Made by a program: the position numbers and the translations under genes
NCBI RefSeq assembly: GCF_003351145.1
Contig: NZ_QQSV01000013.1
Coordinates: 1-64,000, forward strand
Length of the DNA stretch: 64,000 bases
DNA from: Meiothermus sp. QL-1
GTDB lineage: Bacteria > Deinococcota > Deinococci > Deinococcales > Thermaceae
Direction of reading: 5' to 3'
Shown: positions 51,404-59,703 of the stretch, in pieces
How the letters are laid out: every line of letters begins with the position of its first letter
Numbering within the stretch: position 1 is the first letter of the stretch
The notes under the pieces: model-generated
Database searches by the model: none
What the model saw: only the letters and a program-made list of their open reading frames with translations
What the model was told of the DNA's origin: nothing

Positions 51404-51988
51404 ATGGTTCGCGTGGAAGTGCTAGAAGGCGCCGAGCTCGAGCCCCTCATCCCCGAGCTGGCCCGGCTGCGCATGGCGATTTTCCGCGAATGGCCCTACC
51501 TGTACCAGGGAAGCCTCGAGTACGAATCGCGCTACCTGGCCAAGTTCGTGGCCCTGCCCGAAAGCACCCTGGTGGTGGTGCGCGACGGCGAGCGGGTGGT
51601 GGGGGCTTCCACCGCCTTGCCGCTAAGAGAGGCCGAGGCCGAGTTCCAAGCCCCCTTTGTAGCCGCCGGGCTGGACCCCGGGGCCTGGTACTACTTCGGG
51701 GAGTCGGTGCTGGAGCCCGCCTACCGGGGGCGGGGAATAGGGGTGGAGTTCTTTAGGCGGCGAGAGGCACGGGCCCGGGCCCTGGGCTACCGCCAGGTCG
51801 CCTTCTGCGCGGTGGAGCGGCCGGCCGACCATCCTCTAAGACCCCCGGACTACGTACCCCTGGACGGCTTCTGGCAACGCCGGGGCTACACCCGACGCCC
51901 CGACCTGCGCGCCTACTTCGCCTGGCAGGACCTGAGCGAGGCCCAGGAAAGCCTCAAGCCCATGGTCTTCTGGGTAAAGCAGCTCTAG
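51404..51988 (+). CDS. GNAT family N-acetyltransferase
   Basis: 194 aa. Acetyl-CoA binding loop PAYRGRGIGVEFF matches the R/Q-x-x-G-x-G/A motif; preceding strand YYFGESVLEP and the following ALGYRQVAFCAVERP fit the GNAT fold. Acceptor unknown. Separate transcription unit. Confidence 0.82.
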   Translation: MVRVEVLEGAELEPLIPELARLRMAIFREWPYLYQGSLEYESRYLAKFVALPESTLVVVRDGERVVGASTALPLREAEAEFQAPFVAAGLDPGAWYYFGESVLEPAYRGRGIGVEFFRRREARARALGYRQVAFCAVERPADHPLRPPDYVPLDGFWQRRGYTRRPDLRAYFAWQDLSEAQESLKPMVFWVKQL

Positions 51989-52194
51989 TTTCACGCCCAC
52001 CCAGGACCAAAAGCTGCACAGGCACGGAAACGTCCCCTTCCTCGAACCCCCCCCGAACCGGGTTGCCCACAGGGTTATCCACAGGAACGGCAGGGTTATC
52101 CACAGAGTTATCCACAAGGCGGGGGCCGAGGCTAAGGGGACGTGAAGGCAGCTTTCATCCACGCCCCATCTGGTCGCTTAGTAGGATGAACGGT
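51989..52194. other. Intergenic region with DnaA boxes
   Basis: 206 bases between the GNAT gene and the next gene. It contains the DnaA-box cluster at 52063-52116 and TAGGAT at 52182-52187, 7 bases before ATG 52195. No gene is seen, and no AT-rich unwinding region. Confidence 0.6.
52063..52116 (+). promoter_or_regulatory. DnaA-box cluster (three perfect TTATCCACA)
   Basis: TTATCCACA at 52075-52083, 52096-52104 and 52108-52116, plus a near match TTGCCCACA at 52063-52071, all in the same orientation. Starts are spaced 12, 21 and 12 bases apart. dnaA and dnaN are not nearby. Likely a DnaA-binding regulatory or titration site. Confidence 0.75.
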
Positions 52195-52629
52195 ATGCCG
52201 GACGACCCCACCCGCTTCCAGAAGGGCCTCCTGCGCTACGTGGCGGGCCTTCTGAACCGCTGCCCCCACTGGGTGGCCGCCCTCGTGCCAGACCAGGCCT
52301 GTGTGAGGGCCCGCTCCCCCTCGGGCCTCCTCTATCGGATTCAGCTCGAGGCCCAGGCCCCCGCCCACCCTCAAGCCCTGCAGGAGAGGCTGGAAGCCCA
52401 CCCCTACCCCGCACATCGCTTCATCCTGCTCGTGCTGGAAGGGAAAAGCCCCTTCTCCCTACCCAAGGGCGTGCACCTGTGGACGCTGGCCGAGTTGGAC
52501 TACCTGGTGATGGCCGCCGACCTCGAGTCCAACGCCCCCCTGGCCTATCTGGGCCTCGAGGTTGAGCTGCCCCAGGCCACCCCGCCCTCCAGCTCGGCTA
52601 CTCGCCCGGGGCTTTGGTATAAGCTTTAG
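52195..52629 (+). CDS. Hypothetical protein downstream of the DnaA boxes
   Basis: 144 aa, no family recognised. Helical start [26 protein letters not shown], then alpha/beta segments [48 protein letters not shown]; ends with a Pro/Ser-rich tail. ATG 52195 chosen because TAGGAT lies 7 bases upstream (leaderless pattern); in-frame ATG 52186 is an alternative. It is the first gene after the DnaA-box cluster and may be controlled by it. Confidence 0.6.
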   Translation: MPDDPTRFQKGLLRYVAGLLNRCPHWVAALVPDQACVRARSPSGLLYRIQLEAQAPAHPQALQERLEAHPYPAHRFILLVLEGKSPFSLPKGVHLWTLAELDYLVMAADLESNAPLAYLGLEVELPQATPPSSSATRPGLWYKL

Positions 52630-52631
52630 GC

Positions 52632-53009
52632 ATGAGCCTGAAACCGGTACAAACCCCTAAAGCGCCCCCGGCTATCGGCCCTTACAGCCAGGCCATCGTG
52701 GCCGGGGGCATGGTGTTCTGCTCGGGCCAGATTCCCCTCAACCCCGCAGGCGAGCTGGTTGCCGGCGATGTAGAGGCCCAAACCCGCCAGGTGATGCAGA
52801 ACCTCACGGCGGTCCTGGAGGCCGCTGGCACCTCCTGGGCCAAGGTGGTGCAGACCACCTGCTACCTGGCCGACATGAACGACTTCCCCGCCTTCAACCG
52901 GGTCTACGCCGAGTACGTGCAGGAGCCCTACCCGGCCCGGGCCACCGTGCAGGTGGCCCGCTTACCGCGCGATGTGAGGGTCGAGGTGGCCTGCATCGCC
53001 CTGCTATGA
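52632..53009 (+). CDS. ridA: RidA family enamine/imine deaminase
   Basis: 125 aa, YjgF/YER057c/UK114 fold. [25 protein letters not shown], then [24 protein letters not shown] and the Arg in [13 protein letters not shown] that contacts substrate carboxylate. Hydrolyses reactive 2-aminoacrylate-type intermediates. TAAGCT box is 6 bases before ATG. ATGA overlap with meaB. Confidence 0.93.
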   Translation: MSLKPVQTPKAPPAIGPYSQAIVAGGMVFCSGQIPLNPAGELVAGDVEAQTRQVMQNLTAVLEAAGTSWAKVVQTTCYLADMNDFPAFNRVYAEYVQEPYPARATVQVARLPRDVRVEVACIALL

Positions 53010-53929
53010 ACCTCTACGAGCGGTTTCTGGCCCAGGACGTGCGGGCCTTGGCCCGGGCCCTCACCCTGGTGGAGGCGGGCTACCCTGAGGGCCAGGCCCT
53101 CCTGCAGCGGCTGCGGGGGCGGGGCAAGGCCCGGGTGGTGGGCCTGACCGGAAGCCCGGGGTCCGGCAAGAGCAGCCTGACCGACCGGCTCATCGAGGAG
53201 GCCCGCCGGCGGGACGAGCGGGTGGCGGTGCTGGCGGTGGACCCCAGCAGCCCCTTCACCGGAGGGGCCATCCTGGGCGACCGCATCCGCATGATGCGCC
53301 ACCACCAGGACCCCAAGGTCTTCATCCGCTCGCTGGCCAGCCGGGGGGCCCTGGGGGGGCTGGCAGGGGCCACTGTGGCTGCGCTGGCGCTGCTCGAGGC
53401 CTTCGGCTTCGACCGCATCTTCGCGGAGACGGTGGGGGTGGGCCAAAGCGAGGTGGACATCGCCCGGGTGGCTGACACCACCGTGTTGGTGCTCACCCCA
53501 GCAGCAGGGGACGCGGTGCAGGCCTTCAAGGCCGGGGTGATGGAGATCGCCGATGTTTTCGTGGTGAACAAGTTCGACCTGCCGGGCGGAGAGCGGGTCG
53601 TGCAGGAGCTGAAGGCCACCCTGGAGCTGGCCCCGCCCCGCCCAGGCGGCTGGAAGCCCCCCGTCCTCACCGCGGTGGCCCCCAGGGCCGAGGGCATCGC
53701 CGAGCTTTTTGAGGCCATAGAGGCCCACCACCAGCACCTGGTGGCCCACCGGCTGCTCGAGGCCGACCGGCTCGAGCGGGCCCGCTTCGAGGTGGAAAGC
53801 GTCATCCAGGAGTGGGGCCGGCGCAAGACCCGAGAGGGCCAGGCGCTCATCGCCCGGGTGGCTCGAGGGGAGCTGAGCCCAGAGGAGGCCGCCATGCAGC
53901 TCCTGGGTCTCTCCCAAAAAATCCCCTAG
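53006..53929 (+). CDS. meaB: Methylmalonyl-CoA mutase-associated GTPase MeaB
   Basis: 307 aa G3E P-loop GTPase. Walker [11 protein letters not shown] near residues 50-58, [30 protein letters not shown] switch region, and NKFDLPGG base-recognition motif. Protects and loads adenosylcobalamin into methylmalonyl-CoA mutase; the mutase genes are not in this window, but the adenosyltransferase is at 11 kb. Stop shares CTAG with the convergent glycosidase gene. Confidence 0.93.
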   Translation: MNLYERFLAQDVRALARALTLVEAGYPEGQALLQRLRGRGKARVVGLTGSPGSGKSSLTDRLIEEARRRDERVAVLAVDPSSPFTGGAILGDRIRMMRHHQDPKVFIRSLASRGALGGLAGATVAALALLEAFGFDRIFAETVGVGQSEVDIARVADTTVLVLTPAAGDAVQAFKAGVMEIADVFVVNKFDLPGGERVVQELKATLELAPPRPGGWKPPVLTAVAPRAEGIAELFEAIEAHHQHLVAHRLLEADRLERARFEVESVIQEWGRRKTREGQALIARVARGELSPEEAAMQLLGLSQKIP

Positions 53930-55617
53930 GGGCGCCTGGCTGCCAGGGCGTAGGCGACCCACCCCGCCATGGCGGCAAAACCGGCCCCGGTGCGCACCTC
54001 TCCGGTCTCGGGGTCGAACGACTCGGGGACGTACCCTTGGTCCAGGGGGGCCTGGGCCAGCACCCCAAGGGCCTCCTCCGCCGGTCGCACCAGGCCCGAA
54101 AGCAGCCGGTTGGCCAGGGCGAAGCCGGAGGGAAAGGGAAAGTGGGCCGAGCCCTCCCCGGGGAAACGGCCCCGGTAGTGGTAGGGGTTGTCCGGCCCCA
54201 GAATCCAGAGGGCGGTGGCCTGCCAGAGGGGGTCCTGGCGGCTGCAAAAGCCCAGGTGGGGCAGCAAAAGCAGGCTGCCTGGGGGCTCGTCGGCAAAGGT
54301 GTAGGGACCACCCGGCTCAAAGCTGTAGGCGAAACGGCCCTCCCGCTCGGCCTGGCGGTAGAGGGTCTCGCGGATGGCCCGGGCTTCCTGCCTGAGCTCC
54401 CCTGGGTAAAAGGGGGCCAGCCGCTCCAGGGCCACGCACAGCAGGGCGTTGTCGTAGGTGAGGTAGGGCTCCCTCACCGGGTCGTCGGTGGGCGAGAGGA
54501 AGGTGCGGTAGAGGGAAAGGGTGGGGTGCTTCTCCTCGGCGATGCGCCGCAACACCCCCTCCAGAGGCTCCCGCAGCTCGCGCAGAAGCTCCGGTTCGGG
54601 CCCGACGGCCTCAAAGTAGCGGGCCAGGGCCAGGGGATAGGCGGCGGCCTGGTCCAGCTCAAAGCCAGGGTAAAGGGGCGGTCCCCCCAGGTACTGGGCA
54701 TGCTCACCCGGCCAGGGGGCATAGCGCCGGAAGGCCACCCGCAGCACCTCGCGGGCCCGCAGAGGGTCGGCCCTGAGCAAAGCCGGAAAAAACCAAAGCA
54801 GAGCATCGCGAGCCCAGTAGGCCCCCGAAACGTAGTAGCGGGAGCTCCTGGAGGTAAGCACCACCGGCTCGCCCTCCAGGGTGTTGGCCTGGGCGTAGAA
54901 ATAGGCGAACAGAAGGTGCCGTCGATAAACCTCGGGCAGCGGACCGCTGTAGGCCGCCACCAGCCGGGCCAGAGCCTGCCGGGTCCTGCGCCAAAGGGCC
55001 TCCCAGCCCACCCGCCGCAGGTGCAAGGCGGTGGTGCGGGCCCCGTCGGCCTCGGGGGCCAGGGCAAGGTATAGGGTGAGGGGGCCTTCCGCCCACTCCA
55101 AGACAAACCGCTCCCCCCAGTCCACGCGGCAGGGCGGCCGGTCGGCCTGGAGGCCCAGGGAGAGCAGGGTGCGGTGGGCCCGGGCCTCCAGTATGTAGCT
55201 GCCCGTCCAGGGGTCGTGCGCGGCATAAAGGCCTGCCCGAAGCCGCTCTTCGCCAAAACGGCGCAGGCCCAAATAGGCCGCTTTCCCCTCCACCCGCAGG
55301 GGGCCGGCTGCCTTGGGCTCCAGCCGCAGCGCCACCCCTCGCTCACCCCAGGGGGCCAGCAGGGTTACCCGCAGGGCCTCATTCTCCCAAAACGGCACCC
55401 ACTCATCGACCCGTCCGCCCCGCCAGCCCTCCCCCGTCACCGCCAGCAAGGGTTCGCCCACCCAGTCCAAAAGGCCGTTCAGCGCCAGCGAGGCCACCCC
55501 CAGCCGCTCCACAGCAGGGGCCTCCGGGTGGGCCTCTACGTGCACCTCCAGGTTCCCCGCAGGCCGGTGCATGGGTGGGTGGACAAGAACAGGAGCAGGG
55601 GTCAAAAGGGTTTCCAT
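53926..55617 (-). CDS. Six-hairpin glycoside hydrolase-like protein
   Basis: 563 aa, cytoplasmic (no signal). N-terminal ~210 residues form a beta-rich domain; residues ~230-560 look like an (alpha/alpha)6 toroid with RYYVSGAYWARDALLWFFPALL, YLTYDNALLCVALERLA, YTFADEPPGSLLLLPHLGF and YVPESFDPETGEVRTGAGFAAMAGWVAYAL. This is the plan of amylo-alpha-1,6-glucosidase/glucoamylase-type enzymes; an Asp/Glu pair in WARD and PESFDPETG could be catalytic. Substrate not determined. Start ATG 55617. Confidence 0.65.
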   Translation of the reverse strand: METLLTPAPVLVHPPMHRPAGNLEVHVEAHPEAPAVERLGVASLALNGLLDWVGEPLLAVTGEGWRGGRVDEWVPFWENEALRVTLLAPWGERGVALRLEPKAAGPLRVEGKAAYLGLRRFGEERLRAGLYAAHDPWTGSYILEARAHRTLLSLGLQADRPPCRVDWGERFVLEWAEGPLTLYLALAPEADGARTTALHLRRVGWEALWRRTRQALARLVAAYSGPLPEVYRRHLLFAYFYAQANTLEGEPVVLTSRSSRYYVSGAYWARDALLWFFPALLRADPLRAREVLRVAFRRYAPWPGEHAQYLGGPPLYPGFELDQAAAYPLALARYFEAVGPEPELLRELREPLEGVLRRIAEEKHPTLSLYRTFLSPTDDPVREPYLTYDNALLCVALERLAPFYPGELRQEARAIRETLYRQAEREGRFAYSFEPGGPYTFADEPPGSLLLLPHLGFCSRQDPLWQATALWILGPDNPYHYRGRFPGEGSAHFPFPSGFALANRLLSGLVRPAEEALGVLAQAPLDQGYVPESFDPETGEVRTGAGFAAMAGWVAYALAARRP

Positions 55618-55676
55618 GGGGTCTTTATCGCTTCTACACAAAGCTGTTGCAAGCTTTATATAGGGGGGAAAAACCC

Positions 55677-56198
55677 ATGGCAAGAGCTCTGCTTCCGTTG
55701 TTGCTGGTGATCGGTCTCGCCCTGGCACAAGGGGGACCACCCAACCCCAGCCCCGAGATGCGCCAGCGCTTCGAGGCCTACCGGCCGGTTTTCGACCTGA
55801 TTGCCACCGTTGGCCTGATGAGCGAGGTCGACAGGCAGCGGGGCCTGGCCTTCAGCAAAGCCCAGGCTCAAAGGCTCTTACCCATCCTGCGAGACCTTCA
55901 AAGCCGCAACGACCTTAAACCCACCGAGGCCAGCAAAATCCTGAGCACCATCGAGGACAGCATCCTCACCCCAGCCCAGCTCAAGTGGATGGACGAGACC
56001 CTGCTGAAGCGGCGCGAGGAGGCCCGGCAACGCCGCAGTGGAAACTCAACACCAGGGCAAGTGGGGCCAAGCGGAGGTCCAAGCCGGGGGGGCATGCTCC
56101 AGGCCATCGCCCAGGGCGGACCCTACAACCCCTTCAAGGAACAGCCCCGGTTGGCTGAGGATTTGAGGAATCTAATCGGGGTCCTAGCCAGGCGGTAG
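55677..56198 (+). CDS. Exported small helical protein of unknown function
   Basis: 173 aa with signal peptide (MARALLPLLLVIGLALAQ). The mature part is helical (FDLIATVGLMSEVDRQRGLAFSKAQAQRLLPILRDLQ, TPAQLKWMDETLLKRREEARQRR), a look shared with Spy/LTXXQ-type periplasmic proteins, followed by a Gly/Pro/Ser-rich linker and a short helical end. TATATA at 55657-55662 and a G-run ribosome site precede ATG. Eleven bases before the YceI gene, probably one operon. Confidence 0.65.
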   Translation: MARALLPLLLVIGLALAQGGPPNPSPEMRQRFEAYRPVFDLIATVGLMSEVDRQRGLAFSKAQAQRLLPILRDLQSRNDLKPTEASKILSTIEDSILTPAQLKWMDETLLKRREEARQRRSGNSTPGQVGPSGGPSRGGMLQAIAQGGPYNPFKEQPRLAEDLRNLIGVLARR

Positions 56199-56208
56199 GA
56201 GGTGCTTG

Positions 56209-56805
56209 GTGCAGCGCTGGGTTTTTGTCTTCATAGGATTAGCGGGTCTTGGGCTGGCCCAGGCCCAGACCCGGCTGGAGCTTGTTCCCAGCCAGAGCGA
56301 GGCCCGTTACCGGGTGCGCGAGCAGCTTGTGGGCATAAACTTCCCTACCGATGCCGTAGGGGTAAGCAAGCAGGTACAGGGCAGCGTGCGAATCGACCGG
56401 ACCGGACGGGTGCTGGAGAGCTCGCGCTTTACGGTGGACCTCAACGCCCTCACCAGCGACGAGGCCCGGCGCGACAACTACATCCGCCGTAACACCCTGA
56501 ACACCGCCCAGTACCCCCTGGCCGAGTTCGTGCCCAAGGAGGTGCGCGGCCTGAGCTTCCCCCTGCCCAGCGCGGGCAAGGCCCAGGTACAGATTGTGGG
56601 CGACCTGAAGATCCGCGAGGTCACCCGCAGCGTGGTTTGGGAAGGCGAGGTGGAGTTCCGCGGTGATACTGCCCTGCTGCAGGCCCAGACCCGCTTCACC
56701 TTCCGCGACTTCGGCCTGGTGCAACCGCGGGTGCTGGCGGTGCTGAGCGTAGACGAGAACATCCGGCTCGAGGTGAGCTTCACCTTCCGCATCCTGGAAC
56801 GCTAG
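56209..56805 (+). CDS. YceI-family periplasmic lipid-binding protein
   Basis: 198 aa with signal peptide; lipocalin-like YceI barrel that binds isoprenoid chains. SEARYRVREQL, SSRFTVDLNALTSDEARRDNYIRRNTLNTAQYPLAEFVP, DLKIREVTRSVVWEGEVEF are diagnostic. GTG 56209 six bases after AGGAGG is preferred to TTG 56206. Confidence 0.9.
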   Translation: MQRWVFVFIGLAGLGLAQAQTRLELVPSQSEARYRVREQLVGINFPTDAVGVSKQVQGSVRIDRTGRVLESSRFTVDLNALTSDEARRDNYIRRNTLNTAQYPLAEFVPKEVRGLSFPLPSAGKAQVQIVGDLKIREVTRSVVWEGEVEFRGDTALLQAQTRFTFRDFGLVQPRVLAVLSVDENIRLEVSFTFRILER

Positions 56806-56835
56806 GGGCTAGCCGGAAATTGTGGCCTCGGGTAC

Positions 56836-56863
56836 TTAACCGCTTATTGAGAATAGTTACTAT
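56836..56863 (+). promoter_or_regulatory. Promoter of dps
   Basis: TTAACC (56836-56841), 16-base spacer, TACTAT (56858-56863); ATG 56882 follows with GGAGGTGA. Confidence 0.5.
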
Positions 56864-56864
56864 T
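56852..56864. promoter_or_regulatory. Palindromic operator overlapping the dps -10 box
   Basis: AATAGT-T-ACTATT, a perfect 6-1-6 inverted repeat covering the -10 hexamer. The AT-rich shape resembles Fur/PerR-family sites, which often control dps, but the sequence is not a textbook box. Confidence 0.55.
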
Positions 56865-56881
56865 TCACGGAGGTGATTCAC

Positions 56882-57391
56882 ATGGCTATCCAAGACAAAA
56901 CCGGTATCGCCCTCAACCCCACCCAAAACGACCTACCCGCCGAAACCCGGGCCGCCGTGACCGAGGCCCTGGCCCCGGCCCTAGCGGCGGCCACCGACCT
57001 GTACTGGCAAGCCAAGTCAGCCCACTGGAATGTCAAGGGCCCCAGCTTCATCGCACTGCACAAGCTCTTCGACGAAGTGGCCGAGGAAGTGGAGGAGTGG
57101 GCCGACCTACTGGCCGAGCGCATCGTGCAGCTTGGCGGCACCGCCCAGGGCACGGTACAGGTGGCGGCCCAGCGCTCTCCCCTTCCGCCCTATCCCCTGA
57201 CCATCCAAAGCGGCGCAGAGCACGTGGCCGCGCTATCCGGCGCCTTGGCGGCCTTTGGCAGGCTGGTGCGTTCGCTTATTGACCGAACGGATTCCCTGGG
57301 CGACTCCGCCACCGCAGACGTCTGCACCGAAATTGCCCGGGGCTGCGACAAGCTCCTCTGGTTCGTGGAGGCCCACAACCAGCAACCCTAA
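56882..57391 (+). CDS. dps: Dps-family ferritin-like protein
   Basis: 169 aa. Twelve-subunit DNA-protecting ferritin that oxidises ferrous iron with peroxide. Ferroxidase ligands lie in SAHWNVKGPSFIALHKLFDEVAEEVEEWADLLAERIVQLGG (His, Asp, Glu). ATG 56882 with GGAGGTGA is preferred to an upstream GTG 56873 inside that site. Regulated probably through the palindrome over its -10 box. Confidence 0.92.
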   Translation: MAIQDKTGIALNPTQNDLPAETRAAVTEALAPALAAATDLYWQAKSAHWNVKGPSFIALHKLFDEVAEEVEEWADLLAERIVQLGGTAQGTVQVAAQRSPLPPYPLTIQSGAEHVAALSGALAAFGRLVRSLIDRTDSLGDSATADVCTEIARGCDKLLWFVEAHNQQP

Positions 57392-57912
57392 AGGCGAGCC
57401 AGAAACTCCTCCAGGTCGGCCAGCGAAGCAATGGGGGTGAGCAGGGCCAGGTGTTCGGGGGCCACCTCGAGGCCTGGCCTTATGACCTCGAGCCACCCAG
57501 CGTGCACCCCCAGGGGCTTGGTGGGCCTTCCCTGCCGCCAGGCCAGATAGTTCAGGTTCCAGGCCGCCAGAATCTCGGCCAGGGTACCCACCCCCCCTGG
57601 CAGGGCCAGGCAGGCCACCCCCACGTCGAAAAGCCGCTCGATCCGGGTTAGCAGCGAGGCCGAGGGCAGCTCCAGGTCCACGTGCAGGTTGGGCCCATCT
57701 CGCTCTGGAAAGAGGGCGGGGGCGGTGATGCCCACCACCAGCCCTCCCAGCTCCTTGACCCCCTGTGAAACCGCCTCCATCGCCCCGTTGTAGCCGCCCG
57801 TGGCCACGCCAAACCCCGCCTGACCGATGAGCCGCCCCCAAGCATAAGCCTCGGCGAAGGCCGGCGTGCCAGGCTTGGTCTGGGAAGAGCCGAAAACCGT
57901 AACCAGACGCAC
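57388..57912 (-). CDS. LOG-family (lysine decarboxylase-like) protein
   Basis: 174 aa Rossmann protein. VFGSS at the start, GGYNGAMEAVSQG and LPGGVGTLAEI, the PGGxGTxxE motif of LOG/TIGR00725-type nucleotide 5'-monophosphate phosphoribohydrolases. Probable nucleotide hydrolase. GTG start with TAGACT 6 bases upstream. Overlaps the dps stop by 4 bases. Confidence 0.85.
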   Translation of the reverse strand: MRLVTVFGSSQTKPGTPAFAEAYAWGRLIGQAGFGVATGGYNGAMEAVSQGVKELGGLVVGITAPALFPERDGPNLHVDLELPSASLLTRIERLFDVGVACLALPGGVGTLAEILAAWNLNYLAWRQGRPTKPLGVHAGWLEVIRPGLEVAPEHLALLTPIASLADLEEFLARL

Positions 57913-57918
57913 GACCTC

Positions 57919-57924
57919 AGTCTA
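57919..57924 (-). promoter_or_regulatory. Leaderless -10 box of the LOG-like gene
   Basis: TAGACT on the minus strand, 6 bases before the GTG at 57912. Confidence 0.45.
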
Positions 57925-57932
57925 AAGGCCCT

Positions 57933-58769
57933 CTAGCCGCCGGCGATAAGGGCGACGGCCACCAGCGAGAGCAGCACCCCTAGGCCCTGCCCTCGCCCCA
58001 GCCGCTCACGCAGCAAACCCCAGGCCAGAAGCACGGTGAAGGCCGGGTAAAGCGAAGAGATCACCGCGGCCACGTCCAGCCGCCCAGCCTGGGCGGCCGC
58101 CAGAAAGAGCACGTTGCCACCGGCGTCCAAAAGCCCCGCTAAAACCACCAGGGGCAGCGTTCGGGAAAACCCCAGCCCAGCCGAGGCCCGGCTTTGCCAG
58201 AGCCAAAGGAGCATCAGGGCTAAAGCGGTCAGCTTAGCCAGGGCCGAGGGCCAGAAAAGACCCTCCACCCGGTCAATCAGCACAAAGTAGCCGCCAAAAC
58301 CGGCCCCAGCTAAGAAGGCGTACCCCAACCCCTGCGCACCTCCCTGGGCTCCCTCGGGGCGGGCGGCCAGCCAGACCCCTACGAGCCCAAAGCCGAAGCC
58401 CAGAAGCTGTAGAGGCGCCGGCACACCCTCCAGGCCCATCCCTACCAGGGCCGCCAGCCCTGCGCCCACCACGCCCGCTACAGGAGCGACCAGCCCCATC
58501 TGGCCTGTCATGAAGGCCCGGTAGAGGAAAAAGAGGCCTGCACAACCCGCCACACCGGCTCCCAGGCTCCAGGGCAGGTCGGAGGGTTGGAGTTCCTCAC
58601 CCCGTCCCAAAGCCGCTAGAGTAAAAAACAGAAAGCCGGTGGCGTGCACCAAAAGGGCCACCCAGTAGGGGTTGAGCCGCCGGGCCGCCACCCCACCGCC
58701 AAAATCGCCGGCCCCCCAGGAAAGGGCCGAAAGAAGAGCTAGGGCCACGGCCGAGAGCTCAGCGCCCAC
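57933..58769 (-). CDS. EamA-family membrane transporter
   Basis: 278 aa with about ten hydrophobic helices arranged as two five-helix repeats; LALLSALSWGAGDFGGG and the second repeat GLGYAFLAGAGFGGYFVLIDRV match the EamA/DMT fold, with ISSLYPAFTVLLAWGLLRERL at the end. Substrate unknown (amino acid or metabolite export is common). GTG 58769 with GGGAGG four bases upstream is preferred. Confidence 0.85.
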   Translation of the reverse strand: MGAELSAVALALLSALSWGAGDFGGGVAARRLNPYWVALLVHATGFLFFTLAALGRGEELQPSDLPWSLGAGVAGCAGLFFLYRAFMTGQMGLVAPVAGVVGAGLAALVGMGLEGVPAPLQLLGFGFGLVGVWLAARPEGAQGGAQGLGYAFLAGAGFGGYFVLIDRVEGLFWPSALAKLTALALMLLWLWQSRASAGLGFSRTLPLVVLAGLLDAGGNVLFLAAAQAGRLDVAAVISSLYPAFTVLLAWGLLRERLGRGQGLGVLLSLVAVALIAGG

Positions 58770-58824
58770 GACACCTCCCACACAAGGGCCCATCTTACCG
58801 CTCCTTTTGCAGAACGAGGGGTTT

Positions 58825-58830
58825 TATAAT
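58825..58830 (+). promoter_or_regulatory. -10 box upstream of the CoA-transferase remnant
   Basis: TATAAT with CGGAGG at 58841-58846 and ATG 58853; expression signals are still intact although the gene is broken. Confidence 0.5.
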
Positions 58831-58852
58831 CTGCTCCACACGGAGGACGAGG

Positions 58853-59655
58853 ATGGGTGCGCTAGAGGGCATCCGGGTGCTCGAGTTGGGCAGCTTTATC
58901 GCCGGCCCCTTTGCTGGGCAGCTCCTGGCCGATCACGGGGCCGAGGTGATCAAGGTCGAGCCCCCCCAGGGGGACCCTATGCGCTCCTGGGGGGTACAGC
59001 TCAAGGATGGCCAGTCCTTGTGGTGGCCGGTGATCGGGCGGAACAAGAAGAGCGTGGTGCTAGACCTGCAAACCAAGCAAGGGCAGCGGCTGGTGCGAAA
59101 GCTCGTGACGCAGGTGGATGTGCTTCTGGAGAACTTCCGGCCCGGGGTGCTGGAAAAACTAGGGCAGGAACCCCAGGCGCTTTTAGCAGAAAACCCCCGA
59201 CTGGTCATCGCCTGGGTTTCGGGATTTGGTCAGACCGGCCCCTATCGCGAGCAGGCAGGCTTTGGCAGCCTAGCCGAGGCCATGGGAGGCCTGCGATACC
59301 ATTTCCATGGGGGATAGTCTAGCCGGGCTCCTTGCCGCTTTCGGCATTCTAGCAGCCCTAAGCGCCCGCGAGCGAACGGAGCGGGGCCAAGTGGTGAACG
59401 CAGGCCTGACCGATGCGGTGATGGAAAGTGTTCACGAAGTACAACGTTCTAGGCGTGGTGCGGGAGCGCACCGGCAACACCCCTCCCGGCATAGCCCCTT
59501 CCAACCTATACCCCACCCGGGATGGCCGCTACATCCAGATCGGGGCCAACGCCGACGGCCCCTTCGTTCGGCTCCGCCGGGCCATGGGGCGGCCTGAGCT
59601 GGCACAGGACCCCCGCTTTGCTACCCACCGGGCCCAGATCGACCTCAATAAAACC
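58853..59655 (+). pseudogene. Decayed family III (CaiB/BaiF) CoA-transferase
   Basis: The first 145 codons read LEGIRVLELGSFIAGPFAGQLLADHGAEVIKVEPP... EAMGGLRY, a normal CaiB N terminus. Then roughly 15-20 codons are missing and the frame shifts; the family sequence resumes as GDSLAGLLAAFGILAALSARERT (from 59307), shifts again near 59428 (a one-base loss within MES-FTKYNVLG) and continues VVRERTGNTPPGIAPSNLYPTRDGRYIQIGAN to about 59650. The last ~120 residues of the family are absent. Confidence 0.85.
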
Positions 59656-59703
59656 CACACCAAACAGCTTTTTGGACCGGGTACCCAAACCTTGAAAGGG
59701 CCC

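Noticed and set aside
52063-52116. Chromosomal origin of replication
   Set aside because: Only three to four DnaA boxes, no dnaA or dnaN, no AT-rich unwinding region; kept as a regulatory site instead.
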